Source of the DNA: Deltaproteobacteria bacterium | GTDB lineage: Bacteria; Bdellovibrionota; FAC87; UBA2466 | Assembly (NCBI GenBank): GCA_016875135.1 | Contig: VGSE01000006.1 | Location: 1-37,023, forward strand | Reading direction: 5' to 3' | Length of the DNA stretch: 37,023 nucleotides | Part shown: piece by piece, positions 1 through 7,376 of the stretch | Numbering within the stretch: the stretch's first letter is position 1 | Layout: every line of letters starts with the position of its first letter | The notes under the pieces: model-generated | Told to the model about the DNA's origin: nothing | The model's input: only the letters and a program-made list of their open reading frames with translations | Databases searched by the model: none | Program-made: the position numbers and the translations under genes

Positions 1-127
1 GATAAGTTTTCCTGGAGTTTCATTTGAGAATTCACCTCACCGTTAAACGGCCAATAAACTCTGCGCCTTAAACCAATTTCATGGCCGTTTAAACCTCTTA
101 AAAAGCCCACTCAAAGGGTGCAGGTAT
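1..127 (+). repeat. Structured dispersed repeat, copy 1
   Basis: This copy is identical base for base to positions 213-339, and a diverged copy lies at 20116-20242. It contains an internal inverted repeat with arms 44-53 and 82-91 (ten bases, perfect complement, 28-base loop). Its 3' part (94-116) pairs with 128-150, just outside the copy, to form a long hairpin. The copy starts exactly at window base 1, while copies 2 and 3 share further bases upstream, so it is probably cut by the window or contig edge. No ORF of note is inside. Function is unknown. Confidence 0.9.
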
Positions 128-150
128 CTTTGAGTAGGCTTTTTAAGAGG
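94..150 (+). other. Long hairpin spanning the end of repeat copy 1
   Basis: Arms 94-116 and 128-150 are 23 bases each and complementary at 22 positions; the remaining position can form a G-U pair in RNA. The loop is 11 bases (117-127). Copy 2 of the repeat has the left arm (306-328) but lacks the right arm, so the hairpin belongs only to the 212-base unit at the left edge. No T-run follows, so it is not a classic terminator. It could be a transposon-like end, an RNA processing site or a replication-stalling palindrome. Confidence 0.8.
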
Positions 151-203
151 CTGGTCCGATATATTTTTTCCTAAATTGCAAAGACTTATAGAGGACCAAG
201 GTT
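137..203 (+). repeat. Left arm of a 67-base inverted repeat around the ABC exporter
   Basis: The reverse complement of 2420-2486 matches this stretch at 64 of 67 positions without gaps (hand alignment). The pair encloses repeat copy 2 and the ABC exporter gene, a span of about 2.35 kb. Such an arrangement fits a mobilised cassette or an invertible segment. No transposase or recombinase is encoded between the arms. Confidence 0.85.
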
Positions 204-212
204 ATAAGATGT

Positions 213-339
213 GATAAGTTTTCCTGGAGTTTCATTTGAGAATTCACCTCACCGTTAAACGGCCAATAAACTCTGCGCCTTAAACCAATTTCATGGCCGT
301 TTAAACCTCTTAAAAAGCCCACTCAAAGGGTGCAGGTAT
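213..339 (+). repeat. Structured dispersed repeat, copy 2
   Basis: Identical over 127 bases to positions 1-127, giving a tandem period of 212 bases. Similarity to copy 3 extends beyond these limits: upstream to a shared TTATAAGAT near 202-210, and downstream by a few bases (TATGAA). It ends 137 bases before the ABC exporter start. In both copy 2 and copy 3 the last bases run into an ATG followed by a lysine codon; copy 2 hits a stop after three codons, so this is not a gene. Confidence 0.9.
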
Positions 340-371
340 GAAAATTTAAATACTTAGCCCTCAATGGAAGC

Positions 372-410
372 CGGTTTAACATGAGTTCAATTTCTAAACT
401 CAAAAAACCG
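372..410 (+). promoter_or_regulatory. Two-part stem-loop upstream of the ABC exporter
   Basis: CGGTTT (372-377) pairs with AAACCG (405-410), and TGAGTT (382-387) pairs with AACTCA (397-402), separated by a small internal loop, with a nine-base terminal loop. The structure lies 67 bases before the GTG start. There is no U-tract directly after it, so a terminator is unlikely. A leader RNA structure or a protein-binding site is possible. No convincing promoter was identified in 340-476. Confidence 0.4.
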
Positions 411-476
411 ATAAGAAAACTAAACGTATCAGATATTTAATTAGGTCCCTTTATTTTTTTACGAGGCCCAATCACT

Positions 477-2309
477 GTGAAAGTTTTTCGTTGGTTTAAA
501 GATTTTCGAGAGATTCTCGAAACTATCAAGCTTCAGAACAGGATAGGTGTGCCTAAATGGCTATTTTACTGCGCGATCTTAAGCTCAATTTTGATGACTT
601 ACAGCCAGTTGCAGATGATCTATTACCTGAATCCGCTCGTAGGCGGAATTATTTCAGGAGATTTTTCATCAGTTAAAAACCTTTTGTTTTATAAGCTTAC
701 TGAAAAGCTCTTGGGAATAGTTATTAGTAAACAGTCAGAGTTGCTGTTGTTTGTTGCACTCTGTATCTACGGTATAACCTTGCTAAAGTCTTTTTTTCAC
801 TATGTCGCAACTCTAGCGATGGGTAGATATTCCCATCAAGCTGCTAGTTGTCTACGCCAACTCATTTTTCAGCGCTTTCTAAATTTTGGAAAAGCTTACT
901 TTGATAAAAACAGCGTGGGATCGCTAACAACGGTTATGTCTGGTTGCGTCGATGGTTTCTCAAATCAACTCAATCAACTTCAAGGATTTTTTATTACACT
1001 GCTCATGGCTAGTCTTTACTTTAGTGTCTTACTGCGCATTTCTTGGCGGATGACTTTAGTGGTGGGGTTCTTAGTTCCATTTTTCAACTTCTTCGCAGGC
1101 AAAGCTGGGGCCAAGATTAGAGAATTGTCCAAGTCGAGGGTTCTCGCTGAAAAATCGTTTGGAGCCAAACTTCACGAAGTCTTAACCGGTTTCATGATAG
1201 TTAAAGCCTTTAATAAAGAGCATGTTGAATCGACAATTTTCAGGTCTAATAGTGATCGAGAGTTAAATTTAAAATGGTCCTCTTTAAAATGGGAGGCTTT
1301 GCTATCTCCCATCTATGACGTTAGCTCAACAACAACTTTTTTAATTATCGCTGTTCTCATTTCAAAACTAGCTATTATCGAATTTGTAGGGGCAGCAAAC
1401 TTATTAGTATACTTTTACGTAGTTCAGCAATTTATACCTACGTTTCAACGATTTCAAAATTATCGAATTGAATTTGGAAAATCTTCCAGTTGGAATAACG
1501 AGTTAAAACTCGTTATTAATGAAATTGATCGATATCAAGTTGCAGAGGGCGAGAGAATATTCAAGGGATTTGAAAAAAGTATTAAGTTTAAAAACTTCAA
1601 CTTTTCTTATGTTCAGGATAAGCCGGTTCTTACAGGTGTTAGTTGTGAGATCTTTCAAGGCAAACAGGTAGCTTTGGTAGGGCCGACAGGAGCCGGAAAA
1701 ACAACGCTGGTTAACTTAGTTTTAAGATTGTATGACTGTCCTGCGAACTCGCTCTATGTTGATGGTCATGATATTCGGAATTATAAAACTTCGAGTCTTC
1801 GAGAGCGAATGGCCTTTGTCAGCCAAGATATCTTTCTTTTTGATGCTTCGGTGAGATACAACCTAACTTATGGCGTTTCGAGCTCCTTTTCAGACGATAA
1901 ACTGCAGGATGTGGCCAAAAGAAGCGGGGTTCATCAATTTGTAAAAGACCTTGCAGACCAGTATGAAACGGTCATTGGAGAGAGAGGAGTTAGGTTGTCC
2001 GGAGGGCAAAGACAACGAATTGCTCTGGCTAGGGCTCTGCTTCGGGATGCGGAAATCTTTCTTTTTGATGAACCTACTAGCGCCTTGGACATTCTCACAG
2101 AACGTGAAGTCGTCTCGTCAACGCGAGAACTGCTCAAAGGAAAGACCGTTGTGACAATCGCTCATCGCTTATCAACAATTCAGAACTCCGATACGATTAT
2201 TTTTATCAATCAAGGTCAAATCGTAGCGCAAGGAACCTTCTCGGAGTTGCTAGCTAATAATCCCTTCTTCTGTGAGTTTGTAGGTACCGAATTTAAAAAA
2301 TCCGCTTGA
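477..2309 (+). CDS. MsbA-like ABC exporter (fused membrane and ATPase half-transporter)
   Basis: This 610-residue protein has the usual length for a half-size ABC exporter that works as a homodimer in the inner membrane. Residues 25-330 hold about six membrane segments. The ATPase domain follows, with Walker A GPTGAGKT near residue 402, a Q-loop SQD near 450, signature LSGGQ near 507, Walker B FLFDEP near 528 and the H-loop histidine in AHRLS near 561, so all catalytic elements are intact. Family members move lipids, peptides or drugs; the substrate cannot be read from sequence. Translation starts at GTG with a weak GAGG at 463-466. The gene stands alone between inverted repeats and next to a tRNA, which suggests acquisition. 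No accessory fusion protein or peptidase is adjacent. Confidence 0.93.
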   Translation: MKVFRWFKDFREILETIKLQNRIGVPKWLFYCAILSSILMTYSQLQMIYYLNPLVGGIISGDFSSVKNLLFYKLTEKLLGIVISKQSELLLFVALCIYGITLLKSFFHYVATLAMGRYSHQAASCLRQLIFQRFLNFGKAYFDKNSVGSLTTVMSGCVDGFSNQLNQLQGFFITLLMASLYFSVLLRISWRMTLVVGFLVPFFNFFAGKAGAKIRELSKSRVLAEKSFGAKLHEVLTGFMIVKAFNKEHVESTIFRSNSDRELNLKWSSLKWEALLSPIYDVSSTTTFLIIAVLISKLAIIEFVGAANLLVYFYVVQQFIPTFQRFQNYRIEFGKSSSWNNELKLVINEIDRYQVAEGERIFKGFEKSIKFKNFNFSYVQDKPVLTGVSCEIFQGKQVALVGPTGAGKTTLVNLVLRLYDCPANSLYVDGHDIRNYKTSSLRERMAFVSQDIFLFDASVRYNLTYGVSSSFSDDKLQDVAKRSGVHQFVKDLADQYETVIGERGVRLSGGQRQRIALARALLRDAEIFLFDEPTSALDILTEREVVSSTRELLKGKTVVTIAHRLSTIQNSDTIIFINQGQIVAQGTFSELLANNPFFCEFVGTEFKKSA

Positions 2310-2619
2310 AAGGGTGCCTATCGACTTCTCGGCCGAAAAAGTAGCGGGTGCCATTGGGATTTCATCATAACTGCAGACTTGTGGCCGCTTTTCGTTTACC
2401 GTCCAATTCGAGTTATTTCAACCTTGGTCTTCTATAAGTCATTGCAATTTAGGAAAAAATATATCGGACCAGCCTTTTAAAAAGCCCATTGGTACGAAGG
2501 AACTTCTCTCTGAAAAGCATGACAAGCGGGCTTGATACGTTGGGTTCAGTACAAACCTCTCCTGTGGGCAGTAACCCGTCATCTCCTTTTTTAAATTTTG
2601 GTTCGAATAGTTTGACTAA
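2310..2619. other. 310-base spacer with inverted-repeat arm, no gene seen
   Basis: No ORF with coding character is visible. The middle (2420-2486) is the right arm of the inverted repeat around the ABC exporter. The part at 2518-2595 can form a partial nested stem: ATGAC (2519-2523) with GTCAT, and GGGTT (2541-2545) with AACCC. It does not match the conserved cores of 4.5S, 6S or RNase P RNA that I know. Confidence 0.6.
2420..2486 (-). repeat. Right arm of the 67-base inverted repeat
   Basis: The reverse complement aligns to 137-203 with three mismatches and no gaps. The matched stretch includes the GGCTTTTTAA bases that form part of the right hairpin arm at 128-150, so this is an inverted partial copy of the second half of the left-edge 212-base unit. 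It lies 110 bases after the exporter stop codon and 133 bases before the tRNA 3' end. Confidence 0.85.
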
Positions 2620-2695
2620 TGGTGGAGGTGAGGGGGATCGAACCCCTGACCCCTAGCTTGCAAAGCTAGTGCTCTCCCAGCTGAGCTACACCCCC
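2620..2695 (-). tRNA. tRNA-Ala (anticodon TGC)
   Basis: Read on the minus strand, the 76 bases fold as a complete cloverleaf. The acceptor stem GGGGGTG pairs with CACCTCC, the D-arm is GCTCAGCTGGGAGAGC, and the anticodon arm CTAGCTTTGCAAGCTAG carries TGC. The T-arm has loop TTCGATC, and an encoded ACCA ends the molecule. It reads GCN alanine codons, mainly GCA and GCG. Its 3' end points at the repeat-rich ABC exporter patch, the typical side for integration of foreign DNA. It is not next to a tRNA-Ile or rRNA gene here. Confidence 0.97.
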
Positions 2696-2766
2696 AACTT
2701 AGATAGGACGAAGTTGTACAGTCCTTTCAGGTCGAAAGCAAGTCTGACCTTAACGAAAGATTCTTG

Positions 2767-3795
2767 CTATTTGTGCTTGTCCAAGTAGTCCAAAGGCACA
2801 ATTTCAGGTGCCACAGGATACTGATAGCTTCTATAGCCCTTGAAACTGACCTTTCCCCCTTCTTCCCAAGCCTTTTCCCAAAATGTGGCTAAAAGCAAAC
2901 TTGAACGAGCCAATTGAGAGCAAATAAGCTTCTTAAAGACTTTCGCCCCTTGCTCCACCGATGGACGTTTCGCATAGGTTTTTGTCTCCTTATCTGAAGG
3001 ACTCAAAATTTTATCCAATGCTTCGACTTGCACAATCTCCCCAGCCGATTGCACACTCAGGTCCTTAATCATCTCTACGACTGAACGATTTAATTTCATT
3101 TTTAGAGCCCTTGTTTTTTTCTTGATAGCGGTCGCCTGTTCAAAAACATTACTCACCAAACCTAAATCCATCGCCGATACGGACATCGATTCGTAATAAG
3201 CATGAATTCCCCCCCTGCCCCGCTCCCACCCGTCGTAATCCGCCGTATTGTGATAAGGCATTGAAGCATCACCCACGAAATGGCCCATCAAAGAAATATT
3301 GGTTACAAATTCAAAAATACCCCGGTTGTAGGGATTTGTTTTGCTCTGATACTCTTCCTTATCAGGGAAAGAAGCATTTTTTGCGAGCTTAACCCCATCG
3401 ACTGCAGCTCGATAAAACTGTTCGGCTCTCCACCAAAGAGTTCCTAATTCTACTGCCAATTCCGCTTTTGATTTCGACTTTTCACTGGCAATTCGATTCA
3501 AATCCAATGGAACTTCTGAAATTTTGTAATTTAAATTTTCAGGATCCATAAAGTGGCTAGCGTCAATCTCATTGGCGTTTTCAGGATGACTCTTCCAGTG
3601 AATATCAGGGATATTGCAAACATGGCCCGACATGTGACCTCGTCCCTGAAGGAAACGGGAAAGTTCTTCACTCTCCACCAGACGGGTTGCCACTTCGCAA
3701 ATCACATGATGCCCGCGTTCTCCCCAAGCAAAACTTCTGTCGGAAGTTAATAACAAAAAGACTGCGCCTAGTAGTCCTACCGAAAACCATTTCAT
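2767..3795 (-). CDS. Exported zinc-dependent S1/P1-family nuclease
   Basis: This 342-residue protein has a signal peptide of about 23 residues ending SFA, so the mature chain begins with tryptophan, as in S1/P1 nucleases where the terminal amine and Trp1 bind zinc. Counting from that Trp, His6, Asp41 and His58 match the first metal ligands. A later GHFVGDASMPYH supplies His, Asp and His, and HAYYE supplies His and an acidic residue. Family enzymes have Asp at the last site, while the related phospholipase C group has Glu, so substrate could be single-stranded nucleic acid or phospholipid. It should act in the periplasm or outside the cell. A good ribosome site (AGGGGG) precedes the ATG at 3795. 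Confidence 0.85.
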   Translation of the reverse strand: MKWFSVGLLGAVFLLLTSDRSFAWGERGHHVICEVATRLVESEELSRFLQGRGHMSGHVCNIPDIHWKSHPENANEIDASHFMDPENLNYKISEVPLDLNRIASEKSKSKAELAVELGTLWWRAEQFYRAAVDGVKLAKNASFPDKEEYQSKTNPYNRGIFEFVTNISLMGHFVGDASMPYHNTADYDGWERGRGGIHAYYESMSVSAMDLGLVSNVFEQATAIKKKTRALKMKLNRSVVEMIKDLSVQSAGEIVQVEALDKILSPSDKETKTYAKRPSVEQGAKVFKKLICSQLARSSLLLATFWEKAWEEGGKVSFKGYRSYQYPVAPEIVPLDYLDKHK

Positions 3796-4018
3796 TTCAT
3801 TGCCCCCTAAATGACTTGTGCTCTAACTCAAGAGAAAGAGCCGCATTCATTTCTCAAGTATCAAGCCTTGTTCTCAGGGTCAATGTCACTGGTGAATAAG
3901 ATTTCAAAAAAAATAAAACTCAAAAAAACATTTACTTTCATAAACTTAAAAACTGTCTAAACCTTAAGTACAGAATCTTTACTCCAAAGTCTTTATAATT
4001 GCGAAATGGGGGTTTTAA

Positions 4019-4375
4019 ATGAAGTCTAGGACTTTGTTGGGATGGTTATTAGCTCTTTTGTTACTCGTGACGTCTTGCGTTCAGACTCGCGTAAAAACAT
4101 ATGACGCATTAATCGAACCTAGACTTGGTAAGTCAAAAAAATCAGAGATGAGAGCTGTTCTCGGCAACCCGATATTTTGCAAACAAGAAGAAAAATATGA
4201 AAAGTGCGAGTATCGTTCGGCCTATTCACAAAACAACCCTGTTCCCGATATGTTTCGAAAATCCGAGGCGATAGCTCCCGATCTCTCCCCTTATGAATAC
4301 TTTGACGTCCTGCATTTATACTACGATGGGTTTCATATCCTTCAGGAATGGGAGCCTGTCGTCATCCATCCCTAG
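4019..4375 (+). CDS. Small lipoprotein of unknown function
   Basis: The 118-residue product begins with a charged residue, a leucine-rich membrane segment and the lipobox VTSC, giving an acylated Cys20 and a mature chain of about 99 residues. The EMRAVLGNP segment after a short linker resembles the start of BamE/SmpA-like domains, but the match is too short to name it. Two further cysteines (FCKQ and KCEY) are close together and could form a disulfide. GGGGG lies 7-11 bases before the ATG, and a TATAAT at 3994-3999 is a possible -10 box without a clear -35. It is probably anchored in the outer membrane. Confidence 0.8.
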   Translation: MKSRTLLGWLLALLLLVTSCVQTRVKTYDALIEPRLGKSKKSEMRAVLGNPIFCKQEEKYEKCEYRSAYSQNNPVPDMFRKSEAIAPDLSPYEYFDVLHLYYDGFHILQEWEPVVIHP

Positions 4376-4450
4376 CTCATCGCAGCAAATCGCGCCACGC
4401 CCCATACAAAGACAAACACAACGTTTCCCTTCTAAACCACTGAAACCTCT

Positions 4451-4477
4451 TAGTTTTTTGTCATTTTTTGCCGAAAA
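4451..4477 (+). promoter_or_regulatory. Possible sigma28 (FliA-type) promoter before the phosphatase operon
   Basis: The -10 GCCGAAAA (4470-4477) differs at one base from the FliA consensus GCCGATAA. The -35 TAGTTTTT (4451-4458) keeps five of eight bases of TAAAGTTT, and the gap of 11 bases is exact. It sits 26 bases before the phosphatase ATG. The weak -35 makes this a candidate only. Confidence 0.3.
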
Positions 4478-4503
4478 GTTAAGAGAAGATCCTTATAAAC
4501 TTC

Positions 4504-6642
4504 ATGGCAAAAGAACTTAAAATTCCACTGAAATATAAATTCCTAAGTGTACTCATGTTCACGATCACACTGGGATTTTCTACTTTCTTTGCTCTCGCCT
4601 ATCGCACATTTTCACAAGACAAAAAACTTTTTGTCATGGAGCTCAATCTCTCTATTTTGAAAACAGCCATCAGTGACACTAGAGCCGACTTAAAAAGCCG
4701 CGTTGATGAACTGCAAATATCTCTTCCTAAAATCTATGAAAACAGCAACATACTACCAAGCCAATTATTTCGAGAGATTTCAGTGCAGTACCTCCCAGGT
4801 GAACTTTTAGGAGTTCGCTTTTATCGTCGAAATTTAGAGAACTCTTCGATAAACCTCATTAAAGAATTTAAAAACACCGACCTATTACAGAACAAATCTC
4901 TTCCTGACACTCTCTCGACCGAACTCGATAAGAGCACCCCCCTAGAACTAAGCCAGTTTAACTTTTCCGAAGGCACTAAACTATTCAATCGCTCTTTAAA
5001 AATAAATACTTCAGTAGGAGAAACTGTTTTACCTGTATTAACTTTTTTAGTTCCTGGAAATTTTGTAAACGACAATTCAAAAACAGTCATCATCGTCGTT
5101 GATATCATTCAGGACTTCTTAAGAAAAAAATTAAACCAATCGGAAATAGCCGAAGTCTTTTTGATAAATAAAAATGGATTACTTCTAAGCCATAGTTCTT
5201 TAACGAACTTGTTTCAAAATACCCAACAGCCTTTCAACCACCCTATTGCAGGAAGACTTAAGAATCGGCAACTCCCTAAAGAAAGCCTTGAACTCTTAGT
5301 GAACAATGAAAATTATCTCTGCAATATTTCAGAAACAGCCCTGCCTGATATTTATGCTGTATCTCAAATTAAACGAAGTGAAGCTTTCCAAGCCTTAAAA
5401 GTATTGATGCGTGAAACGTTGCTAACCGGGGGCTTTATCTTAAGTATTGCTCTCATTCTCAGTATCATTTTTTCAAATACTCTCACTTCAAATATTAAAA
5501 AGCTTAAAGAGGCAGCTGAAGCTATCGGTCACGGTAACCTTGACGTTAACATCAACGTCAAATCTAACGACGAAATCCAAAGTGTGGCAAGTAGCTTTGC
5601 ATGGATGTCCTCTCGAATTAAACAACTGATTAAAGAGACAATAACTAAAGAACGCATGACTAAGGAGCTAGAAACTGCAAAGCTCATCCAATCCACGCTT
5701 CTAAGTTCAAGTCACGCTAACAACGATGCCGCTCAGGTCGAGCCTTTTTACCTCTCGGCCTCTGAGTGCGGTGGAGATATTTGGGATGCCTACCAAATGG
5801 GTTCAACTTTGACAGCACTCGTGGGAGATGCCACTGGCCACGGAGCGGCTGCAGCCATCGTTACTGCGGTCGCTAAAAGTTGTTTCCTCACTTTAAACTC
5901 TGTTTACTCGAATCAACCGCTAAAACCTGACCAATTTCTTCATCGATTAAATCAAGTTCTCTACGAATCCTGCAAAGGAAAGCTCTTAATGACGATGTCT
6001 GTGGTTCAACTAGATTTAAATTCCGGAGAACTAACTTTAAGCAACGCCGGTCACGAAGCTCCTCTCCTACTTCGAGCCAGTAACGACCCAGAATCGAAAA
6101 ACAAATGCGAGCCGCTCTTTGTGAGTGGTGAGAGATTAGGATTTGCCCCAGATTCCAAATTTGAAAACTTTAAGACCCAACTTACCCCTGGAGACACTAT
6201 CCTCATTTATACCGATGGGGTCTCGGAAGCTATCAACGCCGACAAAAAACAGTTCGGCGAAAGAGCCATTAAAAAACTTTTTAACCGATTAGGCACCCAA
6301 GAACTTGTCCAGATTAAAACTCAACTCTACGAAGAACTTAAATCTTTCATGGGTGATATTGCTCAACAAGATGACATTACTTATGTACTGCTCAAATGGC
6401 ACCACAAAATCGAAAAGATAGAAACGGAATCGCTCATATCCCAGCCCACTATATATAATGAGGTGGTAAGTCGCGTCATCAGCCATGAAGCGACTAACCA
6501 GAAACAGGAACATCCCTCCGTGTCACTAATAGAACTTGCAAAAAAACCGGATTTTACCGAAGAGGAGATAGACACTCACTATGCGCGAATCGATGAAACC
6601 ATGAAAAATCCCAAAGACCCCTCAGAGGGAGAGGCTGCATGA
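4504..6642 (+). CDS. Membrane-bound RsbU/SpoIIE-like PP2C serine phosphatase with HAMP domain
   Basis: This 712-residue protein has a membrane segment at about 12-33, an extracytoplasmic sensor region to about 300, a second segment at 306-326, HAMP at about 327-380, a short helix, then a SpoIIE-type PP2C domain at about 400-630. Metal-binding motifs are present: GGD near 419, GDATGHG near 440, YTDG near 570 and QQDD near 620. In partner switching such a phosphatase removes phosphate from a STAS protein so it can bind the kinase. The next genes encode exactly those partners, with a 4-base ATGA overlap to the kinase. A tail of about 80 acidic residues after the phosphatase has no recognised domain. 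The sensor region probably reads a periplasmic signal. Confidence 0.93.
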   Translation: MAKELKIPLKYKFLSVLMFTITLGFSTFFALAYRTFSQDKKLFVMELNLSILKTAISDTRADLKSRVDELQISLPKIYENSNILPSQLFREISVQYLPGELLGVRFYRRNLENSSINLIKEFKNTDLLQNKSLPDTLSTELDKSTPLELSQFNFSEGTKLFNRSLKINTSVGETVLPVLTFLVPGNFVNDNSKTVIIVVDIIQDFLRKKLNQSEIAEVFLINKNGLLLSHSSLTNLFQNTQQPFNHPIAGRLKNRQLPKESLELLVNNENYLCNISETALPDIYAVSQIKRSEAFQALKVLMRETLLTGGFILSIALILSIIFSNTLTSNIKKLKEAAEAIGHGNLDVNINVKSNDEIQSVASSFAWMSSRIKQLIKETITKERMTKELETAKLIQSTLLSSSHANNDAAQVEPFYLSASECGGDIWDAYQMGSTLTALVGDATGHGAAAAIVTAVAKSCFLTLNSVYSNQPLKPDQFLHRLNQVLYESCKGKLLMTMSVVQLDLNSGELTLSNAGHEAPLLLRASNDPESKNKCEPLFVSGERLGFAPDSKFENFKTQLTPGDTILIYTDGVSEAINADKKQFGERAIKKLFNRLGTQELVQIKTQLYEELKSFMGDIAQQDDITYVLLKWHHKIEKIETESLISQPTIYNEVVSRVISHEATNQKQEHPSVSLIELAKKPDFTEEEIDTHYARIDETMKNPKDPSEGEAA

Positions 6643-7376
6643 GTTTGGTCCAATCTCGAAATATCATTTTGCCGACTTCCGCTACGGGGGTTTTTTCCAA
6701 GAAAGAAGCTGCAAGTTTAATTGCTTCCGGTTGTTCCCACATTCACTCCTCTCAACTCGGACAACGAGATCCTTTAGCCGTTATGACTTATCAATCGATC
6801 GACTGCCATCAGACGGCCTGCTATCCTTGGGAAAAAAGTCAAGGTCTTCAGCAAGTCTCTCTCGACTCAAGTAACTCAAGATACACTCTGATTAATCAAA
6901 TCTCAAACTCTTTACAGATCAAACCTACCACTCAACTGTGTGACAGAGTGACTACTTGCCTTGAGGAATTATTTACCAACAGTCTTTTTCACGCATACCA
7001 TCTCGCTGACGGTAGCGAAAAATACAACCGAAACGAAAGCGTCGTGCTCAATGCCAACGAAAAGATCCTTATTGAATTTGCAAGAAGCTCGGAGGGTATT
7101 TTCATTTCGGTGAGAGACTTCGGAGAGGGGCTTCCGTTTCCTAAAATTCAAAATTATTTCAGACGGTGTTATGAACAACGAGATCAATCTCAAATTGAAA
7201 CCAAAAATAGTGGGGCAGGTTTGGGTCTCTATGTTGTATTCGAATCAGCATCGCACTTAAAAATTGTTTCAACTCTAAAACAAGGAACGCTAGTGAGCTG
7301 TTGGTTTTCTAAAACCTCTGCTTTCGACCCCAATTACTTTTCTTTTAATTTTTTTCAGGGAGAAATCAAAAAATGA
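6639..7376 (+). CDS. RsbW-like HATPase (anti-sigma-type serine kinase)
   Basis: This 245-residue protein has an N-terminal region of about 90 residues without recognised domain, then a GHKL ATPase fold. The N-box is EELFTNSLFHAY (109-120, Asn114), the G1 box DFGEGL (160-165) and the G2 box SGAGLGL (191-197). No histidine-kinase dimerisation domain is present, so it is the RsbW/SpoIIAB type, which phosphorylates a STAS partner and holds or releases a target. The start overlaps the phosphatase stop and its own stop overlaps the STAS gene start (both ATGA), implying translational coupling. The target could be a sigma factor or another regulator; no sigma gene is next to it. Confidence 0.88.
   Translation: MSLVQSRNIILPTSATGVFSKKEAASLIASGCSHIHSSQLGQRDPLAVMTYQSIDCHQTACYPWEKSQGLQQVSLDSSNSRYTLINQISNSLQIKPTTQLCDRVTTCLEELFTNSLFHAYHLADGSEKYNRNESVVLNANEKILIEFARSSEGIFISVRDFGEGLPFPKIQNYFRRCYEQRDQSQIETKNSGAGLGLYVVFESASHLKIVSTLKQGTLVSCWFSKTSAFDPNYFSFNFFQGEIKK

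Noticed and set aside
1-339. Two direct repeats that might be a CRISPR array
   Set aside because: The unit is 127 bases with an 85-base gap, only two copies are in tandem, a third copy is far away, and no cas gene is present.
2300-2330. A degenerate end of the 127-base repeat just after the exporter stop (shared AAAGGGTGC)
   Set aside because: Only nine consecutive bases match and the rest of the repeat cannot be followed upstream into the gene.
2500-2600. Possible 4.5S, 6S or RNase P RNA between the ABC exporter and tRNA-Ala
   Set aside because: The conserved SRP GGAAG tetraloop region and RNase P cores are missing, and pairing is partial, so no RNA family can be named.
1-2619. Direct repeat of the tRNA-Ala 3' end marking an att site of an integrated element
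   Set aside because: I could not find a second copy of the tRNA end in 1-2619, and no integrase is present.
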